A DNA stretch of 64,000 bases from Desulfatitalea tepidiphila (GTDB lineage Bacteria; Desulfobacterota; Desulfobacteria; Desulfobacterales; Desulfosarcinaceae). The notes beneath the pieces were generated by a model, which had not been told where the DNA came from, made no database searches, and was given only the letters and a program-made list of their open reading frames with translations. Location: the NCBI RefSeq assembly GCF_001293685.1, contig NZ_BCAG01000005.1, positions 186,001 to 250,000 of the forward strand, read 5' to 3'. Shown here one piece after another: positions 1 through 8,906 of this stretch; the first letter of the stretch is position 1, and each line of letters opens with the position of its first letter. Made by a program: the position numbers and the translations under genes.

Positions 1-285
1 GGTCTAAAATCCAATCTGGTGTTGTCGCTGATCATCCTGCCCCAGGCCATGCGCGTCATCATTCCGCCGCTCACCAGTCAGATGCTCAACCTGACCAAGA
101 ACAGCTCCCTGGCCGTGGCCATCGGCTATCCAGACCTCGTCTCAGTGGCCAACACCACCATCAACCAGACCGGACAGGCCATCGAGGGGGTCCTGATCAT
201 CATGGTGGTCTATCTGATGCTCAGCCTGATCACCTCGGCCTACATGAACTGGTACAACAAGAAAAAGGCCTTGGTGGAGAGATGA
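1..285 (+). CDS. Polar amino-acid ABC transporter permease, C-terminal part (5' end outside window)
   Basis: The reading frame is open from base 1 and ends at TGA 283-285. It encodes the last 94 residues of a HisM/AapQ-type inner-membrane permease. Visible are the tail of the EAA loop (ILPQAMRVIIPPLTSQ), which contacts the ATPase, then NLTKNSSLAVAIGYPDL and a final membrane segment (GVLIIMVVYLMLSLITSAY). A second permease starts 4 bp after the stop and an ATPase follows, so this is the classical two-permease plus ATPase operon of an AapJQMP-type importer; the binding protein is probably upstream. Substrate specificity cannot be read from this fragment. Confidence 0.9.
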   Translation, partial: GLKSNLVLSLIILPQAMRVIIPPLTSQMLNLTKNSSLAVAIGYPDLVSVANTTINQTGQAIEGVLIIMVVYLMLSLITSAYMNWYNKKKALVER

Positions 286-289
286 CCCC

Positions 290-1378
290 ATGACTGCACG
301 CATCGCGTCACCTGACGTCGAAGATCTCAAACCGCCCGTCCGTTCGACAGGCATTCTGGGATGGCTGCGCGCCAATCTTTTCAACACGCCGCTCAATTCC
401 ATCCTGACTCTCTTCATCCTGTTCTGTCTCTACAAAACGATCCCGTCCATGGTTCAATGGGCATTCGTGGACAGCCTCTGGTTATCAGATGCCGAAGCCT
501 GCCGGGAGGCGGACGGTGCCTGCTGGTCGGTGGTCAGCCAGAATCTGCGTTTCATCCTGTTCGGTTTCTACCCTTACGACCTGCAGTGGCGGCCCGCGCT
601 GGCCATCGCCATGCTCATCGGCCTCTTTTTCTACAGCCGCAATACCCGCCGCTGGAACCGCAGACTCCTGTACCTGTGGGCGGCCGGCCTGCTGGTCATG
701 GGAATCCTCATGCATGGGGGCGGGCCGGGGCTGCCCGAGGTGGAAACCGACCAATGGGGCGGCATATCCCTGACCCTGCTGCTGTCGCTCTTCGGCCTGA
801 CCGCCGCCTACCCGTTGGGCGTGCTGTTGGCCCTCGGACGCCGCTCCGAGCTGCCGGCCATCAAAGCGGTCTGCGTAGTCTACATCGAACTGATCCGCGG
901 CGTGCCGCTGATCAGCATGCTGTTCATGGCTTCGGTCATGTTCCCCCTGTTTCTGCCGGAAGGGATCACGATCAACAAAATACTCCGGGCCCAGGCCGCC
1001 ATCATCCTGTTCACCGCCGCCTATATCGCCGAAGTGGTACGGGGCGGATTGCAGGCCATTCCCCGCGGCCAGTACGAGGCCGCCGAATCCCTCGGACTGG
1101 ACTATCCGAAGACCATGCGCCTGATCATCCTGCCCCAGGCGCTCAAGATCGTGATCCCGCCGACGGTGAGCATCCTGATATCCGCCTTCAAGGATACCTC
1201 CCTGGTGGTCATCATCGGCCTGTTCGACCTGCTCAAGACCACCCAGGTGACACTCTCCAATCCGGCCTGGATCCGATTCAGCGCCGAAGCCTATCTGTTC
1301 ATCGCCGCCCTCTATTTTCTGGGCTGCTTTTCCATGTCCAATTTCAGCCGTTATCTGGAAAAGGAACTCAAGACCTGA
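290..1378 (+). CDS. Polar amino-acid ABC transporter permease (AapM-like)
   Basis: A 362-residue integral membrane permease, the second channel subunit of the importer. It has a long N-terminal extension with extra membrane segments (residues about 36-55, 105-123, 127-145), as in AapM-type permeases, before the core BPD_transp_1 domain (about 160-355). The EAA motif is clear: EAAESLGLDYPKTMRLIILP, followed by PPTVSILISAFKDTSLVVIIG. The start lies 4 bp after the preceding permease stop and the ATPase follows about 10-20 bp downstream, so the genes are co-transcribed. Glutamate/aspartate or general L-amino acids are likely substrates, by family analogy only. Confidence 0.9.
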   Translation: MTARIASPDVEDLKPPVRSTGILGWLRANLFNTPLNSILTLFILFCLYKTIPSMVQWAFVDSLWLSDAEACREADGACWSVVSQNLRFILFGFYPYDLQWRPALAIAMLIGLFFYSRNTRRWNRRLLYLWAAGLLVMGILMHGGGPGLPEVETDQWGGISLTLLLSLFGLTAAYPLGVLLALGRRSELPAIKAVCVVYIELIRGVPLISMLFMASVMFPLFLPEGITINKILRAQAAIILFTAAYIAEVVRGGLQAIPRGQYEAAESLGLDYPKTMRLIILPQALKIVIPPTVSILISAFKDTSLVVIIGLFDLLKTTQVTLSNPAWIRFSAEAYLFIAALYFLGCFSMSNFSRYLEKELKT

Positions 1379-1396
1379 ACGAGAGGTATGTGCCCC

Positions 1397-2167
1397 ATGA
1401 CCGATCCCACCCCTGAAGGGTCCGCTTTGGACAACGAACCGATCATCAAGCTGATCGGCGTGCACAAATGGTTCGGGGATTTCCATGTCCTCAAGGATAT
1501 CCATCTCAGCGTGCACCGCGGCGAGCGCATCGTGATCTGCGGACCTTCCGGGTCCGGCAAATCGACGATGATCCGCTGCATCAACCGGCTGGAACAGCAT
1601 CAGCGGGGCAGCATCATCGTGGACCGCACCGAGTTGACCAATGACATCAAGAAGATTGAAAAGATCCGGGCCGAGGTGGGCATGGTGTTCCAGCACTTCA
1701 ACCTTTTTCCCCACCTGACGGTCAAGGAGAATCTCACCCTGGGGCCGGTGTGGGTGCGCAAGATGCCGCGCAAGGAGGCCGAACAAACCGCCCTGTATTA
1801 CCTGGAAAAGGTGCACATTGCCGAACAGGCCGACAAATACCCCGGGCAGCTGTCCGGAGGCCAGCAGCAGCGTGTGGCCATCGCGCGCAGTCTGTGCATG
1901 AAGCCCAAGGTGATGCTCTTCGACGAGCCGACCAGCGCACTGGATCCAGAGATGGTCAAGGAGGTCCTCGACGTGATGATCGAGTTGGCCCGCGAAGGCA
2001 TGACCATGATCGTCGTGTCCCACGAAATGGGGTTCGCCAGGAGCGTGGCCCACCGCGTGCTGTTCATGGACCACGGCCAGATTTTGGAAGAAAACACGCC
2101 CGACGAATTCTTCCTCAACCCGCAGCATGAACGCACCCAGCTCTTCCTGAGCCAGATCCTGCACTGA
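1397..2167 (+). CDS. Polar amino-acid ABC transporter ATP-binding protein (AapP/GlnQ-like)
   Basis: Cytoplasmic ATPase driving the importer encoded just upstream. Walker A is GPSGSGKST, the Q-loop lies in [14 protein letters not shown], the signature is LSGGQQQR, Walker B is [14 protein letters not shown] and the switch His is in VVSHEMGF. An earlier in-frame ATG exists at 1388, but the AGAGG Shine-Dalgarno (about 1381-1386) lies almost against it. Spacing favours ATG 1397, giving about 256 residues, the usual length. It is the last gene of the operon; the next gene converges from the other strand. Confidence 0.93.
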   Translation: MTDPTPEGSALDNEPIIKLIGVHKWFGDFHVLKDIHLSVHRGERIVICGPSGSGKSTMIRCINRLEQHQRGSIIVDRTELTNDIKKIEKIRAEVGMVFQHFNLFPHLTVKENLTLGPVWVRKMPRKEAEQTALYYLEKVHIAEQADKYPGQLSGGQQQRVAIARSLCMKPKVMLFDEPTSALDPEMVKEVLDVMIELAREGMTMIVVSHEMGFARSVAHRVLFMDHGQILEENTPDEFFLNPQHERTQLFLSQILH

Positions 2168-2218
2168 AACCGGCGGCGACGCGAACCACACGGCACGTTT
2201 TTATCGGCCGAGCCCGTC

Positions 2219-3142
2219 TTACGGCGCCACCGTCGTCGATAAAGTCCCAGCCTTCGCCCTCACGATGCCTCTTCGCAAAAAAGATTCCATAATTTCATCG
2301 TATTTGGACCGGTAGGTGCCGCCGAAGTAGAGATCCACGGTCTCCCTGAACCAGGCCGTAGCCATGAGCTCCTCGAAAAAGTCGCCGGCCTCGACCGCTT
2401 TTCGCATCAGGAGGGTGTAGACGATAATCTTTTTGAGCAGGTCCTCGCCGATGAGGGTACGGTCGGCCAGATAGCGCCCGAGCTTCTCCCGGCTTCTATC
2501 GATGGCCGCCGGCATGTCGTCGAACGGCGGCCCGTGACCGGGATAGACCCATTGCACATCCAGGCCCGCCAGCCGGTCCAGGGAGTCCAGCATGCGGAAG
2601 GGGGCCGTACTGCCCTCGACGCGCAGGGTCATGACGGCCATGTCGTTCTCCCACAGCGTGTCGGAGGAGATCAGCAGCTTTGCTTCGCGGTTGTACAGGA
2701 CGATGCCGTCCGAGGCGTGGCCCGGCGTGTAGATCACCTCGAAGCGGTGGGGCCCCAGCGCGACCGTATCGCCGTCGTTCAACGCCCGGGTGGCCGTGAA
2801 AAAGTCCGCGGCCTGGCGGTAGTAGCGCCACCAGGTGGCCCAGTCGTCCCGAGTGTCGATGAAGTGCTTGCCGATCTCATGGAGGGCGATGCCGCACCCG
2901 GAGCGCTCCTGGATCAAGCGGTTGCCGCCGATATGGTCGCAGTGGGTGTGGGTGTTCACGATCAGAGAGACGTCAGCCGGATCCACGCCCACCCGCCGGA
3001 TCGACTTTACGGTGAAGTCGAAATCGGCGATATAACCGGTGTCGATCAGGATGGGAGATTCGCACCGATAGACAAAGTGGTTGGCGTTGAGGTAGCCCCT
3101 TTCGATGAAAAACAGGTCCTCCAGAATTTCGACTGCCCTCAT
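2219..3142 (-). CDS. Metallo-beta-lactamase fold hydrolase
   Basis: A 307-residue soluble MBL-fold protein. The metal motif HxHxDH appears as NTHTHCDHIGG, with further ligands in YTPGHASDGIVLYN and YPGHGPPF. A C-terminal helical part (about 215-300) resembles the winged-helix tail of glyoxalase II-like/LACTB2-like hydrolases. The start ATG 3142 is preceded by GGAGGGG. It is transcribed alone toward the ABC operon. The substrate is unknown; a thioester or acyl-lactone is plausible for this branch. Immediately upstream lies a decayed fragment of an acyl-CoA synthetase gene. Confidence 0.85.
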   Translation of the reverse strand: MRAVEILEDLFFIERGYLNANHFVYRCESPILIDTGYIADFDFTVKSIRRVGVDPADVSLIVNTHTHCDHIGGNRLIQERSGCGIALHEIGKHFIDTRDDWATWWRYYRQAADFFTATRALNDGDTVALGPHRFEVIYTPGHASDGIVLYNREAKLLISSDTLWENDMAVMTLRVEGSTAPFRMLDSLDRLAGLDVQWVYPGHGPPFDDMPAAIDRSREKLGRYLADRTLIGEDLLKKIIVYTLLMRKAVEAGDFFEELMATAWFRETVDLYFGGTYRSKYDEIMESFLRRGIVRAKAGTLSTTVAP

Positions 3143-3201
3143 GAGCCCCTCCGCTGGGCGTATCGATACACTTCAAGAGCATCCCACAGTACGATTGCCT
3201 G

Positions 3202-3255
3202 CGAGACCGCGACCGCAGCTCGGTCGTTAGGACCCTGCCCGAACAGGTCTTGGAC
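3202..3255 (-). pseudogene. Remnant of the 3' end of an AMP-forming acyl-CoA synthetase gene
   Basis: About 53 bases match the 3' end of the synthetase gene at 6971-8536 (around 6974-7027) with roughly 8 mismatches. Translated on the minus strand it still reads KTCSGRVLTTELRSRSR, against KTGSGKILKTELRSRFR in the intact gene. That is the universal C-terminal lysine motif of the family. No other part of a synthetase is visible around it, so it is a scrap left by duplication plus deletion or by recombination. Confidence 0.7.
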
Positions 3256-3285
3256 GACGCCGTGAAATGCAAACTCCGCTTGCTA

Positions 3286-5664
3286 TCACACCTTGGACAA
3301 TTCCGCCCGAACGGCCAGACCGATTTTCTCGATGGTGTAGGGCTTGCGGATATAGGCCCCGGCCCCCAAACGCTGGGCCGATCGAACCCGCTCGTTTTCC
3401 GAATAGCCGCTGGCGATGATCGCCTTTTGGCGGGGATGACGTTCCACGACCCGCCGGTAGGTGTCCAGGCCGTCCATGCCGGGCTCCATGACCATGTCCA
3501 GCAGCAGCAGGTCCACGGGGTGTTCGCGCAGATAGGCCAGGGCCTCCTCTCCGCTGGAGACCGCAGCGACCGAATAGTTCAACTTCTTCAGAATGCTGGA
3601 CGCCAGCTCTCTCTGCGTCTCCATGTCGTCCACCACGAGGATGGTTTCGTTTTGGCCCATGTAGTCTGCGGTGGAGATAGCGGTCGACGCCGGTCCGATG
3701 GTGTCGTGGGTGACCGGGAAGAAAAGCGTGAGGGTCGTGCCCCGCCCCTCGGTGCTCTCCAGATCGATGTAGCCGTCATGGTCTTTCACCGTTCCCCAGA
3801 CCACGGCCATCCCCAGGCCCGATCCGCTCCGGCCCATGACCTTTTTGGAGTAGAAGGGTTCGAATATCCGCTCCCGGTCTTCGATGGGGATGCCGATGCC
3901 CGTGTCGGTCACCGTCACGATCACGTAATCCCCTGTTTCCACATGGTCGTACCGGCGCAAAGGCCGATCGAGGTAGCGATTGTCCGTGGAAATGGTGACG
4001 GTGCCGCCGTCCGGCATGGCTTCGGCCGCGTTGGCGATCAGGTTCATGATCGACTTGGCCAGATGAATCGCCGAACCCTTTATATTCAACAGGTCCGCGG
4101 CCAGGCGGGTTTCGACCCGCACCTCGGGATGGAAGGATGCCAGTTTTTCGAATTCAGGGCTGTTCAACTGCGCTTCGATGATCCGGTTCAGATTGACCAC
4201 CTCCGCAATGGCGATACCCCGCCGGGCAAGGGTCAGCAGATCCTGCACGATCGTAGCCGCGCGTTCCCCGGATTGTTTGATGGTCAGCAGCGGCCTGCGC
4301 AACGGGCTGCCGTCAGGCAGGTCCATCAGGAGCAGATCGGGATAGCTGACAATCCCTGACAGAATATTGTTGAGATCGTGGGCGACCCCGCCGGCCAGGG
4401 TGCCGATGGCCTCCAGCTTTCGGGCCTTTTGGAGCTGGACTTCGAGCCGCAGGCGATCGCGCTCTTCCGCCGAAAAGACCAATTCCACGGCCACCATGCG
4501 GCACACGGTGCGGATGAGGTTGAGGCTCCACTCGTCAAATGCGCGCGTTCGACCGAACACGTTCATGATGCCGATGACGGCGCCGTCGCGATCGAGGATG
4601 GGCATGCCGATATAGCTCTGCGCCTCGGTGGCGGCCAGGCCGGTCGCCGAAGGAAACCGCTCGGCCGCGCCGGTTTCGATGATCAGCGGCTGCTTGTCTT
4701 CCAAAATCGGTCGAAGCGGCAGGCCCACGGTCGGATCGGTCAATGCTTGATCACCGTCAGGCCGCTGTGCAAACGCGATCGTCTGGAACCGATCTTCCGG
4801 ACGGCCGCAACTGACAATCAGGACATGGAGCGCCAGCGCATCGGCCAGGGCGTCGGCCACCTCCTTGAAAAATGCTTCGCCTCTGTGCGCGATGGCGATG
4901 TGATAAAAATTTTCGATCCAACGATTTCGATCTTCCAGGGAACGCATCATGGTGGCGATGTTATCGCTCAAAAACTCGAATTCATGCACCCCCTGGTAGT
5001 CCGGCGCCCTACCCATCCGGATGGCGTCGATAATCCGGCTCAGGGGCCGGCGGAGCAACCGCTCCTGAAGCAGCAGGATCAGAACGATCCCGCAGGCCAG
5101 CAGGAGGCCGGTGACGATGTAGACCGTATTGACCCGCTCGATGAGGGGGGAGTAAGCCGCCTTGTCCTTGACCAGATCGATGTGCCATCGCCAGGGTTTG
5201 AATTCAAAATGATGAAAAAATCGGCCCTCCCCCTGAAAACTGGCGTCCGGCGAACGCCACATCTTGTGGAACTCGGCAATCGCATGGGACAGATCCGGCA
5301 TATCCGGTTCGAACCGGTTGAGCAGCAACTCCCCGTGCGCCTCATCGATCAATCGGCACCCGATGTCATTGCGGACGACATACTCTTCGATGGCGCCCAG
5401 GGTAAACGCCTTTTTAATCGTCACGGCCCTGGCATCGTCCATCTTGCCGCTTTTGACCAGTTCGGTGAAGTTCTCGTCGCAGATGCCGTAGATTTCTTCG
5501 GAGATGCCGCGCAACGCCTCTTCGATCTGTTCATCGGCAAAGCTGGCCACCGATCGCAGGACCAGAAAGTAGAGCCCCGCACCCACCAGGCCGATGACCA
5601 ACACCACCGGCGCGATCATGCGCAGGGGAAGGCGGTTGAGCATCGAAGCTGGCACCCGGCTCAT
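3286..5664 (-). CDS. Hybrid sensor histidine kinase with GAF and receiver domains
   Basis: About 792 residues. A membrane segment at 16-37, an extracytoplasmic sensor of about 145 residues and a second membrane segment at about 184-205 are followed by a HAMP-like linker and a GAF domain (about 270-415). HisKA carries the phospho-acceptor His in GGVAHDLNNILSG. HATPase_c shows the N box NLIANAAEAM, G1 DTGIGI and G2 GSGLGMAVVWG. The C-terminal receiver has VVDD, the phosphorylatable Asp in LLLLDMVMEPGMDG and the Lys in IRKPY. The open frame runs further upstream, but the real start is ATG 5664, which overlaps the upstream binding-protein stop by four bases (ATGA). No separate DNA-binding output regulator lies nearby. 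Confidence 0.9.
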   Translation of the reverse strand: MSRVPASMLNRLPLRMIAPVVLVIGLVGAGLYFLVLRSVASFADEQIEEALRGISEEIYGICDENFTELVKSGKMDDARAVTIKKAFTLGAIEEYVVRNDIGCRLIDEAHGELLLNRFEPDMPDLSHAIAEFHKMWRSPDASFQGEGRFFHHFEFKPWRWHIDLVKDKAAYSPLIERVNTVYIVTGLLLACGIVLILLLQERLLRRPLSRIIDAIRMGRAPDYQGVHEFEFLSDNIATMMRSLEDRNRWIENFYHIAIAHRGEAFFKEVADALADALALHVLIVSCGRPEDRFQTIAFAQRPDGDQALTDPTVGLPLRPILEDKQPLIIETGAAERFPSATGLAATEAQSYIGMPILDRDGAVIGIMNVFGRTRAFDEWSLNLIRTVCRMVAVELVFSAEERDRLRLEVQLQKARKLEAIGTLAGGVAHDLNNILSGIVSYPDLLLMDLPDGSPLRRPLLTIKQSGERAATIVQDLLTLARRGIAIAEVVNLNRIIEAQLNSPEFEKLASFHPEVRVETRLAADLLNIKGSAIHLAKSIMNLIANAAEAMPDGGTVTISTDNRYLDRPLRRYDHVETGDYVIVTVTDTGIGIPIEDRERIFEPFYSKKVMGRSGSGLGMAVVWGTVKDHDGYIDLESTEGRGTTLTLFFPVTHDTIGPASTAISTADYMGQNETILVVDDMETQRELASSILKKLNYSVAAVSSGEEALAYLREHPVDLLLLDMVMEPGMDGLDTYRRVVERHPRQKAIIASGYSENERVRSAQRLGAGAYIRKPYTIEKIGLAVRAELSKV

Positions 5665-6869
5665 GGGAATATCGCCTCCGCCGTCTTGATGGCATCGGGC
5701 CAGACCAGCTCCTTGCGCCCCTTCTGCCACTGAATGATAAACGTGTGCTGCCTCACCTGCTTGCCGTTGCGGTCGACTCCGAACCGGCCGATGATGGTCA
5801 TGGTGTCCATGCCGAACAGCGCATCGCGCACCTTGCGCCGGTCGATCGTGCCCGCCTCGACCACGGCCTTTGCGAGCACCTGCCCGGCCGCGTAGGCGAG
5901 TCCGGCGTGGTACCCCGGAACCTCTCCGTAGGTCTCGATGAACCGCCGGTTGAAGTCGTTGGCGCCAGGATAGTTGGCCCGGGGTTCCCACAGCGAGGTG
6001 GCAAAGACATGCTCGGCGGCCGGTCCGCATCGCTCGTAGAAATCGTCGATCGCCGGTCCGATCGAAGCGTAAAGCGCCCGGGGCCGCCACCCGATGCGTT
6101 GGAGGGCTTCGACCATATGGACGGCCTCCCCCATGTGTCCGCACACGATCAGGGCGTCCGGGTTTTTGGCCTTGGCCTTGAGCGCCAGGAGGGACAAGTC
6201 ACGACGCCCCTTGCTGAAACCCTCGACCCCTGTCACCGTCAGCCCGAAGCGCCGCGACCATTTTTCGGCACTCTCAGCCAAGTCCTCGGAAAACGGATCG
6301 TCGGCGTGAACGATGGCCACGCGGGCCAGATCGTTCAATACGAGAAGCTCAAAAAAGCCGATCATGAATTTACTGACCGGCGTGTAGACCCCCACGGCAT
6401 GGCGGAAGCCTTGTTCCCACAGGGTGTCGGCGGCCGCTCCGGCAATCAGCATGGGCATGTCGTGCTGCTCGGCGATGGGCAAGACCGCCAGGGTGATCAG
6501 GCTGGAGTATGGGGCGAAGAGAAAATCGACCTTCTCCTGGTTGACCAATCTCTTGTAGATGAAAACCGCCCGGTCCGGATCCCCATGATCGTCGTCGACG
6601 ATCAGCCGCACCGGCCGTCCCGATATGCCCCCGGCACGGTTCACATCCTGTTCCCACAGCGCGAAACCTTTTCTGAGGGCTTCGGCCATGGGTGCGAACC
6701 GGCCGGTCAGTCCCAGGCTCACGCCGATCTTGATCGGCGCTTCCGCCATGCCCGGCATGGGCCGGAACACCGCCAGGATCATCAGCACCAGGGCCAACCG
6801 TTTCCATCGGCCCGCTGCGGCCATGGCCGGCCAGGGCCATCTCAACCCGATAGGGCGCATCGACCTCAT
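5661..6869 (-). CDS. Branched-chain amino-acid type ABC substrate-binding protein (LivK-like)
   Basis: About 402 residues. A basic N-terminus and hydrophobic stretch (LALVLMILAVFRPMPGMAEA) form a signal peptide. The mature part begins PIKIGVSLGLTGRFAPMAEA, typical of the periplasmic type-1 binding fold (Peripla_BP_6). ATG 6869 is preceded by AGGAGG at a slightly long spacing; ATG 6860 is the alternative. No permease or ATPase genes are adjacent. The gene is instead coupled by ATGA overlap to a hybrid histidine kinase, so it probably serves as a ligand-binding accessory of that kinase rather than in transport. That role is inferred from context. Confidence 0.85.
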   Translation of the reverse strand: MRSMRPIGLRWPWPAMAAAGRWKRLALVLMILAVFRPMPGMAEAPIKIGVSLGLTGRFAPMAEALRKGFALWEQDVNRAGGISGRPVRLIVDDDHGDPDRAVFIYKRLVNQEKVDFLFAPYSSLITLAVLPIAEQHDMPMLIAGAAADTLWEQGFRHAVGVYTPVSKFMIGFFELLVLNDLARVAIVHADDPFSEDLAESAEKWSRRFGLTVTGVEGFSKGRRDLSLLALKAKAKNPDALIVCGHMGEAVHMVEALQRIGWRPRALYASIGPAIDDFYERCGPAAEHVFATSLWEPRANYPGANDFNRRFIETYGEVPGYHAGLAYAAGQVLAKAVVEAGTIDRRKVRDALFGMDTMTIIGRFGVDRNGKQVRQHTFIIQWQKGRKELVWPDAIKTAEAIFP

Positions 6870-6970
6870 GGTGCGAAGATCCTCCTGAAGGATTTCAAAC
6901 GTCGTGATTTTCGACGGCAGCCGCCGTTGGGCACCCCCGGACACAACGCGACCATACCACGATACGGCCG

Positions 6971-8536
6971 TTACCGAAACCGCGACCGCAGCTCGGTCTT
7001 GAGGATCTTGCCCGAGCCGGTCTTGGGCAGCTCTTTCACGAAGGCGATCGCCTTGGGCGTCTTGAATCCCGCCAGCCGCTCGCGGGCAAAGGCGATCAAC
7101 TCCTCTTCCGAGGCCGCGGCGTCCGGCTTCAGGGCCACGACCGCCTTGGGAACCTCGCCCCACTTCTCGTCGGGCATGGCGATGACCGCGCACTCCAGCA
7201 CGGCCGGATGCATGTAGAGGACGTTTTCGACCTCCACCGAGGAGATATTCTCCCCGCCGCTGATGATGATGTCCTTGGCCCGGTCCACGATGAGCACATA
7301 TCCTTGGGCATCCACCGTGGCCAGGTCCCCGGTGTAGAAATAGCCGCCGCGGATCGCCTTTTCCGTTTCGCCGGGCAGCTTCCAGTAGCCCTTCATCACG
7401 TTGTCGCCGCGCACCACGATCTCTCCGACGCTCACCCCGTCCCAGGGCACCTCATTGCCGTCGGCATCGACCACCTTCAGATCCACGCCCGGTACTTCCA
7501 ATCCCGTACGCGTGAGATATGTTACCTGCTCTTCTTCGGGCAGATGCAGCAGGGTGTCTTTGATGTTGCCCACGGTCAACAGCGGGCAGGTTTCCGTGAG
7601 GCCGTATCCGGAGATGTAGCGGCAGCCCAGCTCTTTCATCATGCGCAGGGCGTTGGCCGGTGACATGGGCGCCCCGCCCACCATGACCCACTTCAGGGCG
7701 GAGAGGTCGTAGCGTGCCAGGTCCGGCACGTTGAGCAGAAAATTGATCATCGTGGGCACCATCATGGCGGCCGTCACCCCCTCGGCCTGCATGGTCGCCA
7801 GCACCTTATCGGGCACGAACTGACGCTGCATGACATGCCGGCCGCCCTGGTAGGTCACCGACCAGATGAAAAAGGCGTCGGCCAGATGGAACAGCGGCGC
7901 GATGTGGTGCCACACCGTGCGGTCCTCGAGCCGGAAGGAGATGATGGTGGTCAGGGCGTTGGCGTAGATGTTGCGGTGGGTCAGCATCACGCCCTTGGGT
8001 TTTCCGGTCGTACCGCTGGTGTAGTAGAGGTTCAACACCGCGTTTTCGTCCTCGACAGCCGAAAAGACCGGATCGTCGGCCACCTGTGCGATGAAGTTGT
8101 CATACGTATCGGTGATCCAGTCCGCATCGGCCGCACCTTCGGCGATATAAAATCGTTTCACGGACCGCAGATCGGTCCGGATCTTTTCCAGCACCGGCTT
8201 GAAGTCCGCGTGGAAGATGATGGCCTCGGCCTCGGCGTCGTTGAGAATGTAGGTGTATTCGGCCGGCGACAGGCGGATGTTGAGGGGCAACAGGACCCTT
8301 CCCGTAAGGGCCATGCCGAAGTAGAGTTCGAGATACCGGTAGGTGTTGAAGTCCAGCACGGCGATGCGCCCGCCGTCGGTGATGCCCGCCCCGTTCACGG
8401 CGTGATACACCCGCCGCACGCGCCGGTCCACCTCGGCGTATGTGAATCGCACATCGCCGTCCACCACGGCCGTCTTTTCACCATACAATTTTACCGCTCT
8501 TTTCAGAATACGACTGGGCGTCATGGGCACCTGCAT
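6971..8536 (-). CDS. AMP-forming acyl-CoA synthetase (long-chain/aromatic acid-CoA ligase family)
   Basis: A 521-residue ANL-superfamily ligase converting a carboxylic acid, ATP and CoA to acyl-CoA, AMP and PPi. The P-loop is YTSGTTGKPKGVMLTH. The A5 motif region is SGYGLTETCPLL, the hinge region YFYTGDLATVDAQGYVLIVDR with DIIISGGENIS, and the C-terminal catalytic Lys lies in KTGSGKILKTE. The start ATG 8536 has AAGGAGA eight bases upstream. It lies about 100 bp downstream of the binding-protein/kinase pair's promoter side, on the same strand, so the kinase might sense an acid that this ligase activates (inference). Substrate range is not readable. Confidence 0.92.
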   Translation of the reverse strand: MQVPMTPSRILKRAVKLYGEKTAVVDGDVRFTYAEVDRRVRRVYHAVNGAGITDGGRIAVLDFNTYRYLELYFGMALTGRVLLPLNIRLSPAEYTYILNDAEAEAIIFHADFKPVLEKIRTDLRSVKRFYIAEGAADADWITDTYDNFIAQVADDPVFSAVEDENAVLNLYYTSGTTGKPKGVMLTHRNIYANALTTIISFRLEDRTVWHHIAPLFHLADAFFIWSVTYQGGRHVMQRQFVPDKVLATMQAEGVTAAMMVPTMINFLLNVPDLARYDLSALKWVMVGGAPMSPANALRMMKELGCRYISGYGLTETCPLLTVGNIKDTLLHLPEEEQVTYLTRTGLEVPGVDLKVVDADGNEVPWDGVSVGEIVVRGDNVMKGYWKLPGETEKAIRGGYFYTGDLATVDAQGYVLIVDRAKDIIISGGENISSVEVENVLYMHPAVLECAVIAMPDEKWGEVPKAVVALKPDAAASEEELIAFARERLAGFKTPKAIAFVKELPKTGSGKILKTELRSRFR

Positions 8537-8748
8537 GGTCTGTTCTCCTTTCCCATTGATGTGAATATCGCGCCCCGGCCGTCAAAGGGGCGACTTCCCG
8601 TCGAGGGCTCGCCTGACGTCACCGGCCGATGAGACATCGCCTCCACGCGGCGCATGCGCGAGGCATCGTGGCCTCGATCGCCGTCTTGTCGATGTTCCTT
8701 AGAATGTAAACACAATGTCGTTAACTTCAGGCCTTCAGGTTGCCATAC

Positions 8749-8769
8749 GGGCGGGGTTAAACCCCGCCC
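8749..8769. repeat. REP-like palindrome, copy 1
   Basis: GGGCGGGG and CCCCGCCC arms around a TTAAA centre, followed by CTACG. It is one of six copies in the window with the pattern GTAGGGGCGGG...CCCGCCC. It is inside the 158-bp MITE. Confidence 0.7.
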
Positions 8770-8822
8770 CTACGCCCCCTTTTTATGCCGACTGACTGTG
8801 TGTTACGGCCCAAATTTCGCAG

Positions 8823-8843
8823 GGGCGGGCTTTACGCCCGCCC
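8823..8843. repeat. REP-like palindrome, copy 2
   Basis: GGGCGGGC and GCCCGCCC arms around TTTAC. It lies inside the same MITE as copy 1, about 55 bp away, with its flanks in the opposite orientation. Confidence 0.7.
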
Positions 8844-8906
8844 GCGACATCCGCTTAAGTTAATGACGTTGAATGTAAACATGTGAAGAGCGTCCCCTCG
8901 TCTCCA

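Larger units (their letters stand above)
8713..8870. mobile_element. MITE-like element with terminal inverted repeats and flanking 11-bp direct repeat
   Basis: The left end CAATGTCGTTAACTTCAG (8713-8730) and the right end CTTAAGTTAATGACGTTG (8853-8870) are inverted repeats matching at 15 of 18 positions. GAATGTAAACA occurs immediately outside both ends (8702-8712 and 8871-8881), the expected footprint of a target-site duplication. The 158-bp element has no coding capacity and carries two REP-like GGGCGGGC palindromes. It lies in the 370-bp gap between the synthetase start and the downstream end of the DMT transporter gene. Confidence 0.75.

Noticed and set aside
485-2191. Long minus-strand frame opposite the ABC genes
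   Set aside because: Composition (His/Gln/Gly-rich, no motifs) is typical of antisense frames in high-GC DNA; the plus-strand genes have all family motifs.
3286-6144. A 952-residue frame spanning the kinase and much of the binding-protein gene
   Set aside because: The N-terminal 160 residues are antisense-frame noise over the binding-protein gene. ATG 5664 with ATGA overlap and a membrane helix right after it is the real start.
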